From Haloarcula halobia (lineage in GTDB: Archaea > Halobacteriota > Halobacteria > Halobacteriales > Haloarculaceae), in assembly GCF_029338255.1 (NCBI RefSeq), contig NZ_CP119787.1, forward strand, positions 3,053,631 through 3,117,630: a stretch of 64,000 nt of DNA, read 5' to 3'. This document shows positions 52,728-60,402 of this stretch, in pieces. The first letter of the stretch is position 1, and every line of letters begins with the position of its first letter. The position numbers and the translations under genes are program-made. The notes under the pieces are model-generated. The model saw nothing but the letters and a program-made list of their open reading frames with translations, ran no database searches and was not told the origin of the DNA.

Positions 52728-53091
52728 GGCGGGATAGTCCGTCCCCAGCGGCCAATCGCTGTCCCCGAACGTGTTCGGTTCGGGTGGCGACTCGTCGCAC
52801 AGGTCGTCGGGTGGTAGCGACCGGATGAACATGACTCGATGTGCTTGCGGAGCATTACGGCCGGCGTACAGAGCGCCAGAAGGCAGACCAGCGTCAAGAC
52901 TATTTAGAGGATATTTGAATTCTGATTTGGGAATGATGTCTTAGTTCACGCACCTCAATGCAAAGTTATCAGAATCATTCAGTGCAGATGAAGATAGAAA
53001 CCGCAACAACAGTTGTCACAGTTCGTTCAAATCGGACCAATCGTTCAAAAGCACCGTCCCATCGTCAAGAAAAGAGAATTTCCAACCCTAT
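52728..53091. other. Gene-free stretch with operator and the left boundary of the AT-rich island
   Basis: The right third (from about 52897) changes abruptly from GC-rich to AT-rich DNA (TATTTAGAGGATATTTGAAT). The left part holds operator 4 and the DUF2249 promoter. No gene is seen between 52840 and 53091; a short open frame on the plus strand at 52958-53215 shows no known motif. Confidence 0.5.
52766..52777. promoter_or_regulatory. Operator 4: CGAAC-GT-GTTCG palindrome
   Basis: The third perfect CGAAC-N2-GTTCG site, extended by C and G to CCGAAC..GTTCGG. It is centred 44.5 bp upstream of the DUF2249 ATG at 52727. This ties the DUF2249-membrane protein operon to the SRPBCC/RiPP/HTH-10 group. 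Confidence 0.7.
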
Positions 53092-53469
53092 TCAATCGTT
53101 GAATTTTAGCCAAATCTCCGGGTTTCTTGCGGCCATATCATCTGTCCATGAGATCAATCCGCCACCTGCGGCAACACCCACAAGTGCAAAACCTGTGTAT
53201 GATGATGGGAACTGAGGGATGATAGCGAGAACCACTAAAAGTACAAAGAAAAGATGACCTGGTATGCTTACAGCCTGAACTTCCCACTTGGATAGAACAT
53301 CACGATTTCGAAACACAGTACGAGTGGGAAAGACTGGTGCAAGTTTTCCGGCGTACTTAGGATTCGCCCCAAAAAATCGACCTACCCAATAGTGGTATCG
53401 TTCATGCATTTGGTTTCCAATCAAAAATGAAATGACAAAGATTGATAAAATGACGGCTGAGTTAGTCAT
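53092..53469 (-). CDS. Membrane HExxH protein (DUF3267-like metalloprotease candidate)
   Basis: The 125-residue protein has an N-terminal TM helix (MTNSAVILSIFVISFLIGNQ) running directly into M-H22-E-R-Y-H26 (QMHERYHYWVGRFFG), a zincin-like HExxH at a membrane boundary. A second hydrophobic region follows (IPGHLFFVLLVVLAIIPQF and GFALVGVAAGGGLISW), with Asp residues in WTDDMAARN. The arrangement recalls DUF3267/site-2-type membrane proteases of small size. Codon use is AT-rich, unlike the rest of the window. The start MTNSAVIL was preferred to a basic 18-residue extension. Function unproven. Confidence 0.6.
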   Translation of the reverse strand: MTNSAVILSIFVISFLIGNQMHERYHYWVGRFFGANPKYAGKLAPVFPTRTVFRNRDVLSKWEVQAVSIPGHLFFVLLVVLAIIPQFPSSYTGFALVGVAAGGGLISWTDDMAARNPEIWLKFND

Positions 53470-53660
53470 ATTATATCTGTAATCTTTTAGAAGTAGAAAT
53501 ATTTTGGTATGTGGTCTAACCAATCTGTGCCCCTTGATTAACGGGACACTTGCGCGCTGTATTTGCCACGAAGATTGACCCAGTTACTGTCGGAAAATTC
53601 ATTTTACAATCACACTCACCATCCAAGGAGACCGATTTTTTATCATCGGGCGAGATTATC

Positions 53661-53674
53661 ATTCATCAGTGAAT
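53661..53674. repeat. Small inverted repeat before the nuclease-like gene
   Basis: ATTCA-TCAG-TGAAT is a short hairpin or operator-like palindrome 11-24 bp upstream of the ATG at 53685. It lies next to A/T-rich promoter DNA. Confidence 0.35.
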
Positions 53675-53684
53675 AAATAGCGCA

Positions 53685-54401
53685 ATGACAAACGACAATT
53701 CCCCTGATTTGAGTGACTGGATAGATTCTCCGGATCTTGAGGGTGAGAAAAAGACATATCTCGACCTCTCGCAGTGGATTCAACGCCACACCGACGCTTC
53801 GGTGTATTGGAACGAGTCAAACAATTCGGGATACGGTGTCTTCAAAACGAACTACAGTAGGATTCCTGATTTACTAACTGTCGGTGAGCATAATATTGTA
53901 TACGAGGTGAAAGATGCAGACGGGACAGAAAATGAGGATGGAGGGAGTGACGCTGTGAATGATGGAATATTACAGTTAATCGAATATTGGACTGATTATG
54001 TAGATGAGGACGTAGAATATCTAATTGAGGATGAACAGATTGAGATTGACATATTCTGTCTTGCGACTAATATGTCGCCATTCGGCCGACTGTACATGGC
54101 AGACGGGAATAGTGATGTGCTCCGGACAGGGGACAGTGAAGGTCGGCAGGAAGCAGTCCGATATAGCAAGGTCCCTAATAACGAATTCAATGCTACAGAG
54201 AGGGCAATTAGACTGATGTGGAGGTTTGCTAAACACAAGCGGGAAGATACAGATATTGGTATTGGTGCATTGCTCTCAACTCGGCTTGATGAAAGAGATC
54301 CCGACCCAACGAAAACTCCGAACTCCCCTGTCGCAGATTACAAACCGAAGACCCTGTATAAGGAGCTCGACCCGTACAAACAGTCTTGGTCAAATTTGTA
54401 G
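53685..54401 (+). CDS. PD-(D/E)XK nuclease superfamily candidate
   Basis: The 238-residue protein is not recognised by family, but residues 58-77 read YSRIPDLLTVGEHNIVYEVK: P61-D62, then E74-x-K76 eleven residues later, the PD-(D/E)XK nuclease core. A preceding helix with E19/E21 could supply the other acid. Later parts are helical (EEALRLMWRF-like ERAIRLMWRFAKHKRED) with an ILQLIEYWTDYV segment near residue 100. Such proteins include restriction endonucleases, Holliday resolvases and phage-defence nucleases. There is no methylase beside it. Low GC and a tRNA-adjacent position support acquisition by transfer. Confidence 0.6.
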   Translation: MTNDNSPDLSDWIDSPDLEGEKKTYLDLSQWIQRHTDASVYWNESNNSGYGVFKTNYSRIPDLLTVGEHNIVYEVKDADGTENEDGGSDAVNDGILQLIEYWTDYVDEDVEYLIEDEQIEIDIFCLATNMSPFGRLYMADGNSDVLRTGDSEGRQEAVRYSKVPNNEFNATERAIRLMWRFAKHKREDTDIGIGALLSTRLDERDPDPTKTPNSPVADYKPKTLYKELDPYKQSWSNL

Positions 54402-54514
54402 TCCATCAATTGCCTGTAGAAGGCACCTCGGCTAAGGTTTTCCAGCAACAGCAAGCAGCTGCGCGAGAAGTGCGGTTCAAATCAACGGATATAGAAAGTT
54501 ATCTTCAAGAGTGA
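54386..54514 (+). pseudogene. C-terminal gene remnant in the AT-rich island
   Basis: A frame with no start codon reads HQLPVEGTSAKVFQQQQAAA followed by REVRFKSTDIESYLQE and a stop. The Gln/Ala-rich amphipathic end looks like the C-terminus of a real protein rather than random DNA, but its body is absent; the upstream part of the frame overlaps the end of the nuclease gene. It probably marks a deletion junction within the island. Confidence 0.35.
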
Positions 54515-54586
54515 GTTTGCGGAAAGTGATTGGCTGGGGAGTTTTAGGCCCCAATGAGGTCAAATAGAAATCGACCACGATTGGAG

Positions 54587-54660
54587 TGGGCCAACTCGGA
54601 TTTGAACCGAGAGCCTCCCGGTTATCAGCCGAGCGCTCAACCTGATTGAGCTATTGGCCC
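54587..54660 (-). tRNA. tRNA-Ile (GAT)
   Basis: A 74-nt cloverleaf on the minus strand. Acceptor stem GGGCCAA/TTGGCCC with discriminator A, D-arm GCTC...GAGC, anticodon arm CTCGG-CTGATAA-CCGGG with anticodon GAT at positions 34-36, and T-arm CTCGGTTCAAATCCGAG. No intron. CCA is not encoded. Its 3' end borders the AT-rich island. Confidence 0.95.
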
Positions 54661-54751
54661 AGGTGAGCGCATCAGAGTGTACCCGAGGGGTATTGAAAAG
54701 GGTAACGTTTCGCCCCGCGGTGCGTGGGAAACCACGCCAGGGAGCAGCCAG

Positions 54752-55321
54752 TCAGTTGTCGCGTTCCTCGAAATCGACGTCGGTGGCCTGGTCAGGGTCG
54801 AAACCGCTCGAGCGGTCGTCGGTGCCAGTGGCGCCACCGGAGCCGGAGGCCCCGCCAGGACCGGGACCGGTCGCACCGGAGCCCGTGGGCGCGCCCTCCT
54901 CGTCGGGGAAGCCGCCGATGTATATCTGGCCGCTACCGAGGCCGCCGGTCCGGGCGTCGATGTAGGGGACGATGACCCACCGACGGAGGCCCACGCGGAT
55001 GGGGTAGCGGGTGACCGGCACCGCGAGCAGCAGGCCGACGAAGTCCGTCACCAGGCCGGGCGTGAGGAAGAACGCGCCGGCCGCGATGAGCAGGCCGCCG
55101 TCGATGAGCTCGTTCGTCGGGAGTTCGCCGGTCGCGACCTTCTCCTGGATGGCTCGGAGGGTGGCCCGGCCCTCCGCGCGGACCAGCAACATCCCCACGA
55201 GCGCGGTCAGCACGACCAGCGCGACGGTCACCAGGGGTCCGAAGAAGGGGATGGCGACCGTCACCAGCAGGACGATGTCGAACAGCGGGATGAGCAACAG
55301 CAGCCCGATGACCCGGAGCAT
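54752..55321 (-). CDS. FxsA family membrane protein
   Basis: The 189-residue protein starts MLRVIGLLLLIPLFDIVLLV, then has IPFFGPLVTVALVVLTALVG, a helix with EGRATLRAIQEKVATGELPT, and FLTPGLVTDFVGLLLAVPVT, the FxsA signature of two helices, amphipathic linker and TPGxxTDxxG. The last 60 residues form a Gly/Ser/Asp-rich disordered tail absent from bacterial FxsA. E. coli FxsA affects phage T7 exclusion by the F plasmid; the normal role is unknown. Upstream of it lies the P450 gene on the same strand with a 73-bp gap. Confidence 0.88.
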   Translation of the reverse strand: MLRVIGLLLLIPLFDIVLLVTVAIPFFGPLVTVALVVLTALVGMLLVRAEGRATLRAIQEKVATGELPTNELIDGGLLIAAGAFFLTPGLVTDFVGLLLAVPVTRYPIRVGLRRWVIVPYIDARTGGLGSGQIYIGGFPDEEGAPTGSGATGPGPGGASGSGGATGTDDRSSGFDPDQATDVDFEERDN

Positions 55322-55394
55322 ACCCGTGATTGTGGGTCCGGCCCCAAACGCCTTTCGAGACTGTCGGTCGGGGCTGTGCGTGGTCTCCCCCCGC

Positions 55395-56774
55395 TCACTC
55401 GCGCTCGTGGACCCGCACGCGGACCGGGTCGGCCGGCGAGAGCGTGATGCGCATCGCGAGGTCCAGCGGGGGTTCGGTGACCGCCTCGAACCGGTAGCGC
55501 CGGGCGATGGTCGCGATGGCGAGTTTCGCCTCCACGCGGGCAAAGCGCATCCCGATGCAGTGACGCGGCCCGCCGCCGAAGGGGTAGTAGGCGTAGTCGG
55601 GCAGGGCGGCCTCGAACTCGTCGGTCCAGCGCTCGGGCCGGAAGGCGTCGGGGTCGTCGTACCACCGCGCATCGCGGTGGACGAGGTACTGCGGGAGCGT
55701 CAGTTGCGCCTCGGGGCCGACGTCGTAGCCGCCCAGCGTCACCGGCGTCGTGGGCTGGCGGAAGACGGTGAACGCGGGCGGGTAGAGCCGCAGGACCTCC
55801 GCGAGCACGTCATCGAGGTAGGGCAACTCGAAGAGGTCCGCCGGCGTCGGGTCCGCGCCGTCCAGCGTCGCGTCGAGTTCGGCGTGCAGTTTCCGCTGTG
55901 CGTCGGGGTGGTTCGCCAGCAGGAACCAGGCGTAAGTGAGCGTCAGCGCCGTCGTGTCGTGCCCGGCGACGAGGAAGGTGAGCAGCTGGTGAGAGAGACG
56001 CTCCCGGTCCATCGTCTCCTCGTCGAGCGACAGCAGCAGGGAGAGCACGTCGTCGCGGGCCTCGCGCGTCGCGGCGTCCTCGCGCTGGCGCGCGGCGACG
56101 ACCTCGTCGAGCGTCGACTCGAAGGCCGCCCGCGTCCGCCGGACCCGTCGGTTGACGGGCGTGGGCACCGACAGCGGGAGGTACGCAGAGAGCGTCCGGG
56201 GGTCGAGTCGGTCACGGAGCGCGTCCAGCAGCGGTTCGAGCGCGGCGGCCGTCGCGTCGACGTCCACGTCGAGCAGCGTCTTCCCGAGGATTCGGAGGGT
56301 GAGCGACTGCATCTCGGGCAGGACGGTCGTCGTCTGGCCGTCGGTCCACCCGTCGGCCGTCTCGCTCGCGAAGCCGGTCATCGTCTCGCCGTACGTCTCG
56401 ATGCGCTCGCGGTAGAACGCGGGCTGGAGCGCCGTCCGCTGTCGCTGCCACTCCTCACCCTCGAGCAGGAACAGGCCCTCGCCGATGAACTGCCCGAGCG
56501 TGTCGTAGAGCAGCTGTCCTTTCTCGTAGTCGCTGGCGTCGGTGACCAGCACCTGCTCGACGAGGTCCGGATGCGTGACGAAGTAGCCCCTCGTCCGCGC
56601 GACGTGATAGCCGACGACGTCGGCCTCGTGTCGGCCCACGCGGTCGTAGAAACCCAGCGGGTCCCGGAGCATCGCGAGCGTGTTGTCTACCCAGGGGACG
56701 CGCCCGAGCGTCGGGGGTCGGTCCCCGGGCGTGACCGGTCCCGAATCGGCGGCGCGGGCCTGTTGGCTGGCCAT
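55395..56774 (-). CDS. Cytochrome P450
   Basis: The 459-residue P450 has all hallmark motifs: I-helix TFLVAGHDTTALTL (about 255-268), K-helix ExxR in DVLAEVLRLYPP, the PERW meander region (AFRPERWTDEF) and the heme-binding loop YYPFGGGPRHCIGMRFAR with the axial Cys. There is no N-terminal membrane anchor, so the protein is soluble and needs separate redox partners, none of which is adjacent. It resembles the haloarchaeal CYP174 family as I remember it. Substrate unknown. Start MASQQARAAD; divergent from the DUF255 gene. Confidence 0.9.
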   Translation of the reverse strand: MASQQARAADSGPVTPGDRPPTLGRVPWVDNTLAMLRDPLGFYDRVGRHEADVVGYHVARTRGYFVTHPDLVEQVLVTDASDYEKGQLLYDTLGQFIGEGLFLLEGEEWQRQRTALQPAFYRERIETYGETMTGFASETADGWTDGQTTTVLPEMQSLTLRILGKTLLDVDVDATAAALEPLLDALRDRLDPRTLSAYLPLSVPTPVNRRVRRTRAAFESTLDEVVAARQREDAATREARDDVLSLLLSLDEETMDRERLSHQLLTFLVAGHDTTALTLTYAWFLLANHPDAQRKLHAELDATLDGADPTPADLFELPYLDDVLAEVLRLYPPAFTVFRQPTTPVTLGGYDVGPEAQLTLPQYLVHRDARWYDDPDAFRPERWTDEFEAALPDYAYYPFGGGPRHCIGMRFARVEAKLAIATIARRYRFEAVTEPPLDLAMRITLSPADPVRVRVHERE

Positions 56775-56855
56775 ACCCGAAACTGGGGCGGCCGACAGTT
56801 CGGTCTTTCGTCCCCCATGAGAGGGCATTTGTACGCCCGTCACCGACACGACGCC

Positions 56856-58478
56856 ATGGACGAGTTCGCGGCGGACACGAAAGTCGAGTGGCGCGAGTGG
56901 GGGCCAGCGGCCTTCGAGCGCGCCGCCGGCGCCGGCAAGCCGGTCTTGCTGTCGCTCTCGGTGCCCTGGAGCGCGGAGTGTCGGGCGATGGACCGGGCGA
57001 CGTTCGGCGAGCCACGCATCGCGGCCAACATCAACGACGGGTTCGTGCCCGTCCGGGTCGACGCCGACCGGAACCCCCGGGTCCGCGAGCGCTACACGAT
57101 GGGCGGGTTCCCGTCGACGGTGTTCCTGACGCCCGCCGGCGAGGTCATCACGGGCGCGACGTTTCTCGGCCCCGAGGGGTTCCGGGGCATCCTCGACAGC
57201 GTCCGGGAGTCCTGGGACGCCCGGGGCGAGGCCGCGGGGTCGGTCCCCAGACAACTGCAGGACGAAGCGCCACCGGCCGGCGCGCTGCGTCCCCGCATCG
57301 AGGAGCACATGATAGAGCAGCTGCTGGGGTCGTTCGACGACGAGTTCGGCGGCTGGGGAGGAGACGTGAAGTTCCCGCTGCCACGGACCATCGAGTTCGC
57401 GCTGGTCAGGGCGCGCGACCAGGCGACGCGCACACTCGAGGCGGTCCGGACCCACCTGCTCGACACCTACGACGGCGGCTTCTACCGGTACGCCACCGAG
57501 CGCAACTGGGGGAACCCGCGCCGGGAGAAACTGCTGGACGAGAACGCGGCGCTCGTCCGGGCGTTCGCGCTCGGCTACCGGTACACCGGGACCGAGGCCT
57601 ACCGCGACGCTGCCCACCGGACCGTCGAGTACCTCACGACGGACCTCTGGACGGGCGACGCCTTCGCCGGCAGCCAGGCCGGGGACGACGACTACTACCG
57701 GATGAGCGCCGGCGAGCGCGAGGACGCCGACACGCCCCACGTCGACGAGACGGTGTTCGCCGACCGGAACGGCCTGGCCGTCGACGCGCTGTGCTGGTAC
57801 CACGCCTACACGGACGACGAGCGGGCGGCGTCGTACGCCCGCCGCGCTCGGGACCACGTCTGTGCGACGCTCCTCGACGGCGGCGAGGTGACCCACTACG
57901 ACGGCGCGGACAGCGAGTCGGGGCTGCTGGGCGACCAGGCCCAGCTGCTCCAGGGGCTGACCACGAGCTGGCAGGTACTGGGCGAGGCCGGCCCCGCCGA
58001 AGCCGTCGCCGACTGGACCGTCGAGCACCGCCGGCAGGCGAGTGGCGCGTTCCGCGACGGCCCCGACAGCGGGGCCGGACTCTGTGGCCGGTCGCTGCAC
58101 CCGCTGGACGCGACGGTCGAACTGGCCGACGCGCTGGTCGACCTCGCGGCCCTGACCGGTGACGACCGGTACCGCGAGACGGCCCGCGAGGCCGTCGAAT
58201 CGTTCGCCGGCGCGGCCGAGCGCATGGGCGTCGAAGTGGCGGGCTACGCCGCCGTCGCGGCCCGTCTCCAGGACTCCCGCCACGTTACCGTCGGCACCGC
58301 GGCCGGGACGGACCTCCACCGGGCGGCGCTGCGCCTGGTCGACCACGAGACCGCCGTCGTCCCCGACCCTGAGGGCGACGGGACCGCCCGGCTGGTCGAG
58401 GACGGCGCCGTCGCCGGGTCGGCGTCGACGCCGGCCGACCTGGAGGCCGTCCTCACCGACGGCGAGGGCGACCGGTGA
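56856..58478 (+). CDS. DUF255/thioredoxin-domain protein with glycosidase-like C-terminal domain (YyaL/SSP411-like)
   Basis: The 540-residue protein has an N-terminal thioredoxin-like domain (residues 1-120) and an (alpha/alpha)6-barrel-like region (about 140-540; FGGWGGDVKFPLPRTIEFAL, FYRYATERNWGNPRREKLLD). In most relatives the Trx domain carries CHWCHVM; here the segment is VPWSAECRAM, with S39 in place of the first Cys and only C42 left. A disulfide reductase role is therefore unlikely for this copy. The start MDEFAADTKVEW fits the family. Function of the family is still unknown. Confidence 0.82.
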   Translation: MDEFAADTKVEWREWGPAAFERAAGAGKPVLLSLSVPWSAECRAMDRATFGEPRIAANINDGFVPVRVDADRNPRVRERYTMGGFPSTVFLTPAGEVITGATFLGPEGFRGILDSVRESWDARGEAAGSVPRQLQDEAPPAGALRPRIEEHMIEQLLGSFDDEFGGWGGDVKFPLPRTIEFALVRARDQATRTLEAVRTHLLDTYDGGFYRYATERNWGNPRREKLLDENAALVRAFALGYRYTGTEAYRDAAHRTVEYLTTDLWTGDAFAGSQAGDDDYYRMSAGEREDADTPHVDETVFADRNGLAVDALCWYHAYTDDERAASYARRARDHVCATLLDGGEVTHYDGADSESGLLGDQAQLLQGLTTSWQVLGEAGPAEAVADWTVEHRRQASGAFRDGPDSGAGLCGRSLHPLDATVELADALVDLAALTGDDRYRETAREAVESFAGAAERMGVEVAGYAAVAARLQDSRHVTVGTAAGTDLHRAALRLVDHETAVVPDPEGDGTARLVEDGAVAGSASTPADLEAVLTDGEGDR

Positions 58479-58549
58479 GCAGTCGCAAGCGGCCGGTGAA
58501 AACAGTAAACGCCCGATAAGTTTTTGCGACCCGGGTGTCAGGCACGACC

Positions 58550-59356
58550 ATGGCCAGCCTACGCGACCTGGGGCTCTCCGAGTACGAGGCGCGGGCGTAC
58601 CGCTCGCTGCTCGAGACCGGTCCGACGACGGCGAAAGAGCTGTCCCGGGCGAGCGACGTCCCGATGGGGCGGGTCTACGACGTGCTCAACAGCCTCGAGA
58701 CGTACAACCTGGTGCGGAGTCAGACGGCGAGTCGCCCCAAGAAGTACGTCGCCGTCGAACCGGACACGGCACTGGACCGGTTGCTCGAGGACAAGAAACG
58801 CGAGCTCGACGAGAAGGCCCAGCAGTACGAGGACATCGTCGACGACCTGGGCGACCAGCTGGAGACCGGCGACCCGGTCGAGGAGCCGTTCTGGACGGCG
58901 GCGGTCGGGCCCGAGGAGACGCTGGACCTCCTGCTCGAGCGCCTGGCGGCCGCCGACGACCACATCGTCGTCGTGGGGACCGCACCCGCGAGACAGATGG
59001 ACATCCTCGCGGCGACCGAACGCATCGTCGACCAGCTCGAGGCCGCGCTGGAACGCGGCGTCGAGGTGTCCCTGCTGGTCCGCCCGGACCTCTTCGAGAG
59101 CCTCCCGGACGCCGCCAACCGCGAGTACTACGAGCGACTCTCGCCCTACGAGAACTACGCCGCCCGGGCGAGTCAGAACGTCTCGACGACGTTCGAGCTC
59201 ATCGACGACGTCGAGGTGTGCATCGAGGTTCCCCACCCGCTGGGACGGGAGGAAACGTTCGGCGTCATCGACCTGAAGGACCCGGAGTTCACCCGGGACG
59301 TCCGCGACGCCTTCGAGGAACACTGGGAGGACGCGACGCCCATCGGGCCGCCCTGA
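58550..59356 (+). CDS. TrmB family transcriptional regulator
   Basis: The 268-residue protein begins MASLRDLGLSEYEARAYRSL, the TrmB winged-helix start (LxxLGLSEYEAxxYxxLL), with the recognition region ELSRASDVPMGRVYDVLNSL, a coiled-coil dimerisation segment (LLEDKKRELDEKAQQYEDIV) and a phospholipase-D-like C-terminal domain. It lacks the sugar-binding domain of Thermococcus TrmB, so the ligand is open. A GTG 15 bp upstream is an alternative start. TATA-like AGTTTTTGC lies about 30 bp upstream. Target genes are unknown. Confidence 0.88.
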   Translation: MASLRDLGLSEYEARAYRSLLETGPTTAKELSRASDVPMGRVYDVLNSLETYNLVRSQTASRPKKYVAVEPDTALDRLLEDKKRELDEKAQQYEDIVDDLGDQLETGDPVEEPFWTAAVGPEETLDLLLERLAAADDHIVVVGTAPARQMDILAATERIVDQLEAALERGVEVSLLVRPDLFESLPDAANREYYERLSPYENYAARASQNVSTTFELIDDVEVCIEVPHPLGREETFGVIDLKDPEFTRDVRDAFEEHWEDATPIGPP

Positions 59357-59365
59357 GCCCCGGCC

Positions 59366-60310
59366 TCAGTCGTCGGCGAGGCGGTCCGCTTCGACCTCCG
59401 TCCGGAGCGTCCCGAACTCGGCGACCCGTTCGGCGTGGGCGTTGTGCTGGTGGATGGACTCGTCGTTGGACTGTTTCATCGTGACGACCGCGTCGTCCGG
59501 GAGGTCGGGGAAGTGCTCGACGACCCCCTCGGCCATCGCCCGCACGCAGTCCTCGACGAACTTCGCGTCCCGGTGGGACTCGTAGGTCATGTGGTCCTCG
59601 TCGGGCCGCTTCGCGAGGTTGTAGATGCGCGCGCTCATCGAGTCGCGGGCGACTTCGATGAGCTCGTTCAGGTCGACCTCGGGCGCACCCTCGCTCTCGA
59701 CGGTCAGCGTGGCGTGGCCCCGCTGGGAGTGGCCCGGCTGTGGGACGTTCGCCAGGAACTCCTCGATGACCTCGTCCTCGACGTCCAGCCCCCGCAGGGT
59801 CTCGCGGGCGCGGGCCGTCGACATCCCCTGCGAGCAGGGACAGACGGTCATGCCGACGACGCGGGCGCCGATCTCCTCGCTGGTTCCCTCCTCGGTCGCC
59901 GACGCCGAGGCGATGATGTCGGCGGTCGACTGTGTCGCCATCCCGGACTCCGGCGTCTTCTCGCGGGTGACGTACTCCGCTTCCATCCTGACCTCGGCCC
60001 GGGTCGTGTAGTCGTGCTTCTCGAGCAGGAGTTCGGCGGCGTCCCCACAGACGTCCTCGACGCGGTAGGCCTCCTCGGAGACGGCCGTCTCCAGCGTCTC
60101 GTCGATGACCTCCATGTTCCGGGACATGTCGGCCCCCTTGCGCCAGGACGGGAGGTCGACGAACACCTCGAACTCGGCCATGAGCACGATGGGGGCCTGG
60201 TTCTTCCGCCCCAGCTTGAGGAGCTTCTCGACGCCGGTCACGCCGACGCGGTTCAGACCGACTGTCACGTCCGGACTCGAGGCCTGCACGTCCGGGAGTT
60301 GCTGGCTCAT
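59366..60310 (-). CDS. mptA: GTP cyclohydrolase MptA (type IB family)
   Basis: The 314-residue enzyme opens GTP to 7,8-dihydro-D-neopterin 2',3'-cyclic phosphate, the first step of archaeal pterin synthesis. Motifs: [20 protein letters not shown] at the N-terminus, [19 protein letters not shown] with the metal-binding Cys region, and [15 protein letters not shown]. It is required for folate-type cofactors and tRNA archaeosine/queuosine-type pathways in haloarchaea. Separate from the TrmB gene (convergent, 9 bp gap). Confidence 0.93.
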   Translation of the reverse strand: MSQQLPDVQASSPDVTVGLNRVGVTGVEKLLKLGRKNQAPIVLMAEFEVFVDLPSWRKGADMSRNMEVIDETLETAVSEEAYRVEDVCGDAAELLLEKHDYTTRAEVRMEAEYVTREKTPESGMATQSTADIIASASATEEGTSEEIGARVVGMTVCPCSQGMSTARARETLRGLDVEDEVIEEFLANVPQPGHSQRGHATLTVESEGAPEVDLNELIEVARDSMSARIYNLAKRPDEDHMTYESHRDAKFVEDCVRAMAEGVVEHFPDLPDDAVVTMKQSNDESIHQHNAHAERVAEFGTLRTEVEADRLADD

Positions 60311-60402
60311 TGACCCGCCGTTAGGACGAGACGCGGTTAGTGCTTTCGGAAGGACAGATCGGGATCCGGGACGGAACGTTCGGCATCGACGAGCCCGGCG
60401 AC

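Larger units (their letters stand above)
52897..54580. other. AT-rich genomic island between DUF2249 and tRNA-Ile
   Basis: About 1.7 kb has clearly lower GC than the flanks, different codon use (AAT, ATA, AGA, TTA frequent), a membrane HExxH protein, a PD-(D/E)XK nuclease candidate and a gene remnant. It abuts the 3' end of tRNA-Ile, a usual integration target. No integrase gene and no second copy of the tRNA 3' end were found at the left border, so this is probably a decayed or partial element. Confidence 0.6.

Noticed and set aside
52880..53000. Possible second att copy of the tRNA-Ile 3' end at the left edge of the island
   Set aside because: I looked for CGGATTTGAACCGAG-like sequence there and found none.
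52958..53215. 85-codon plus-strand ORF at the left end of the AT-rich island
   Set aside because: It overlaps the 3' end of the minus-strand HExxH gene and shows no domain or motif.
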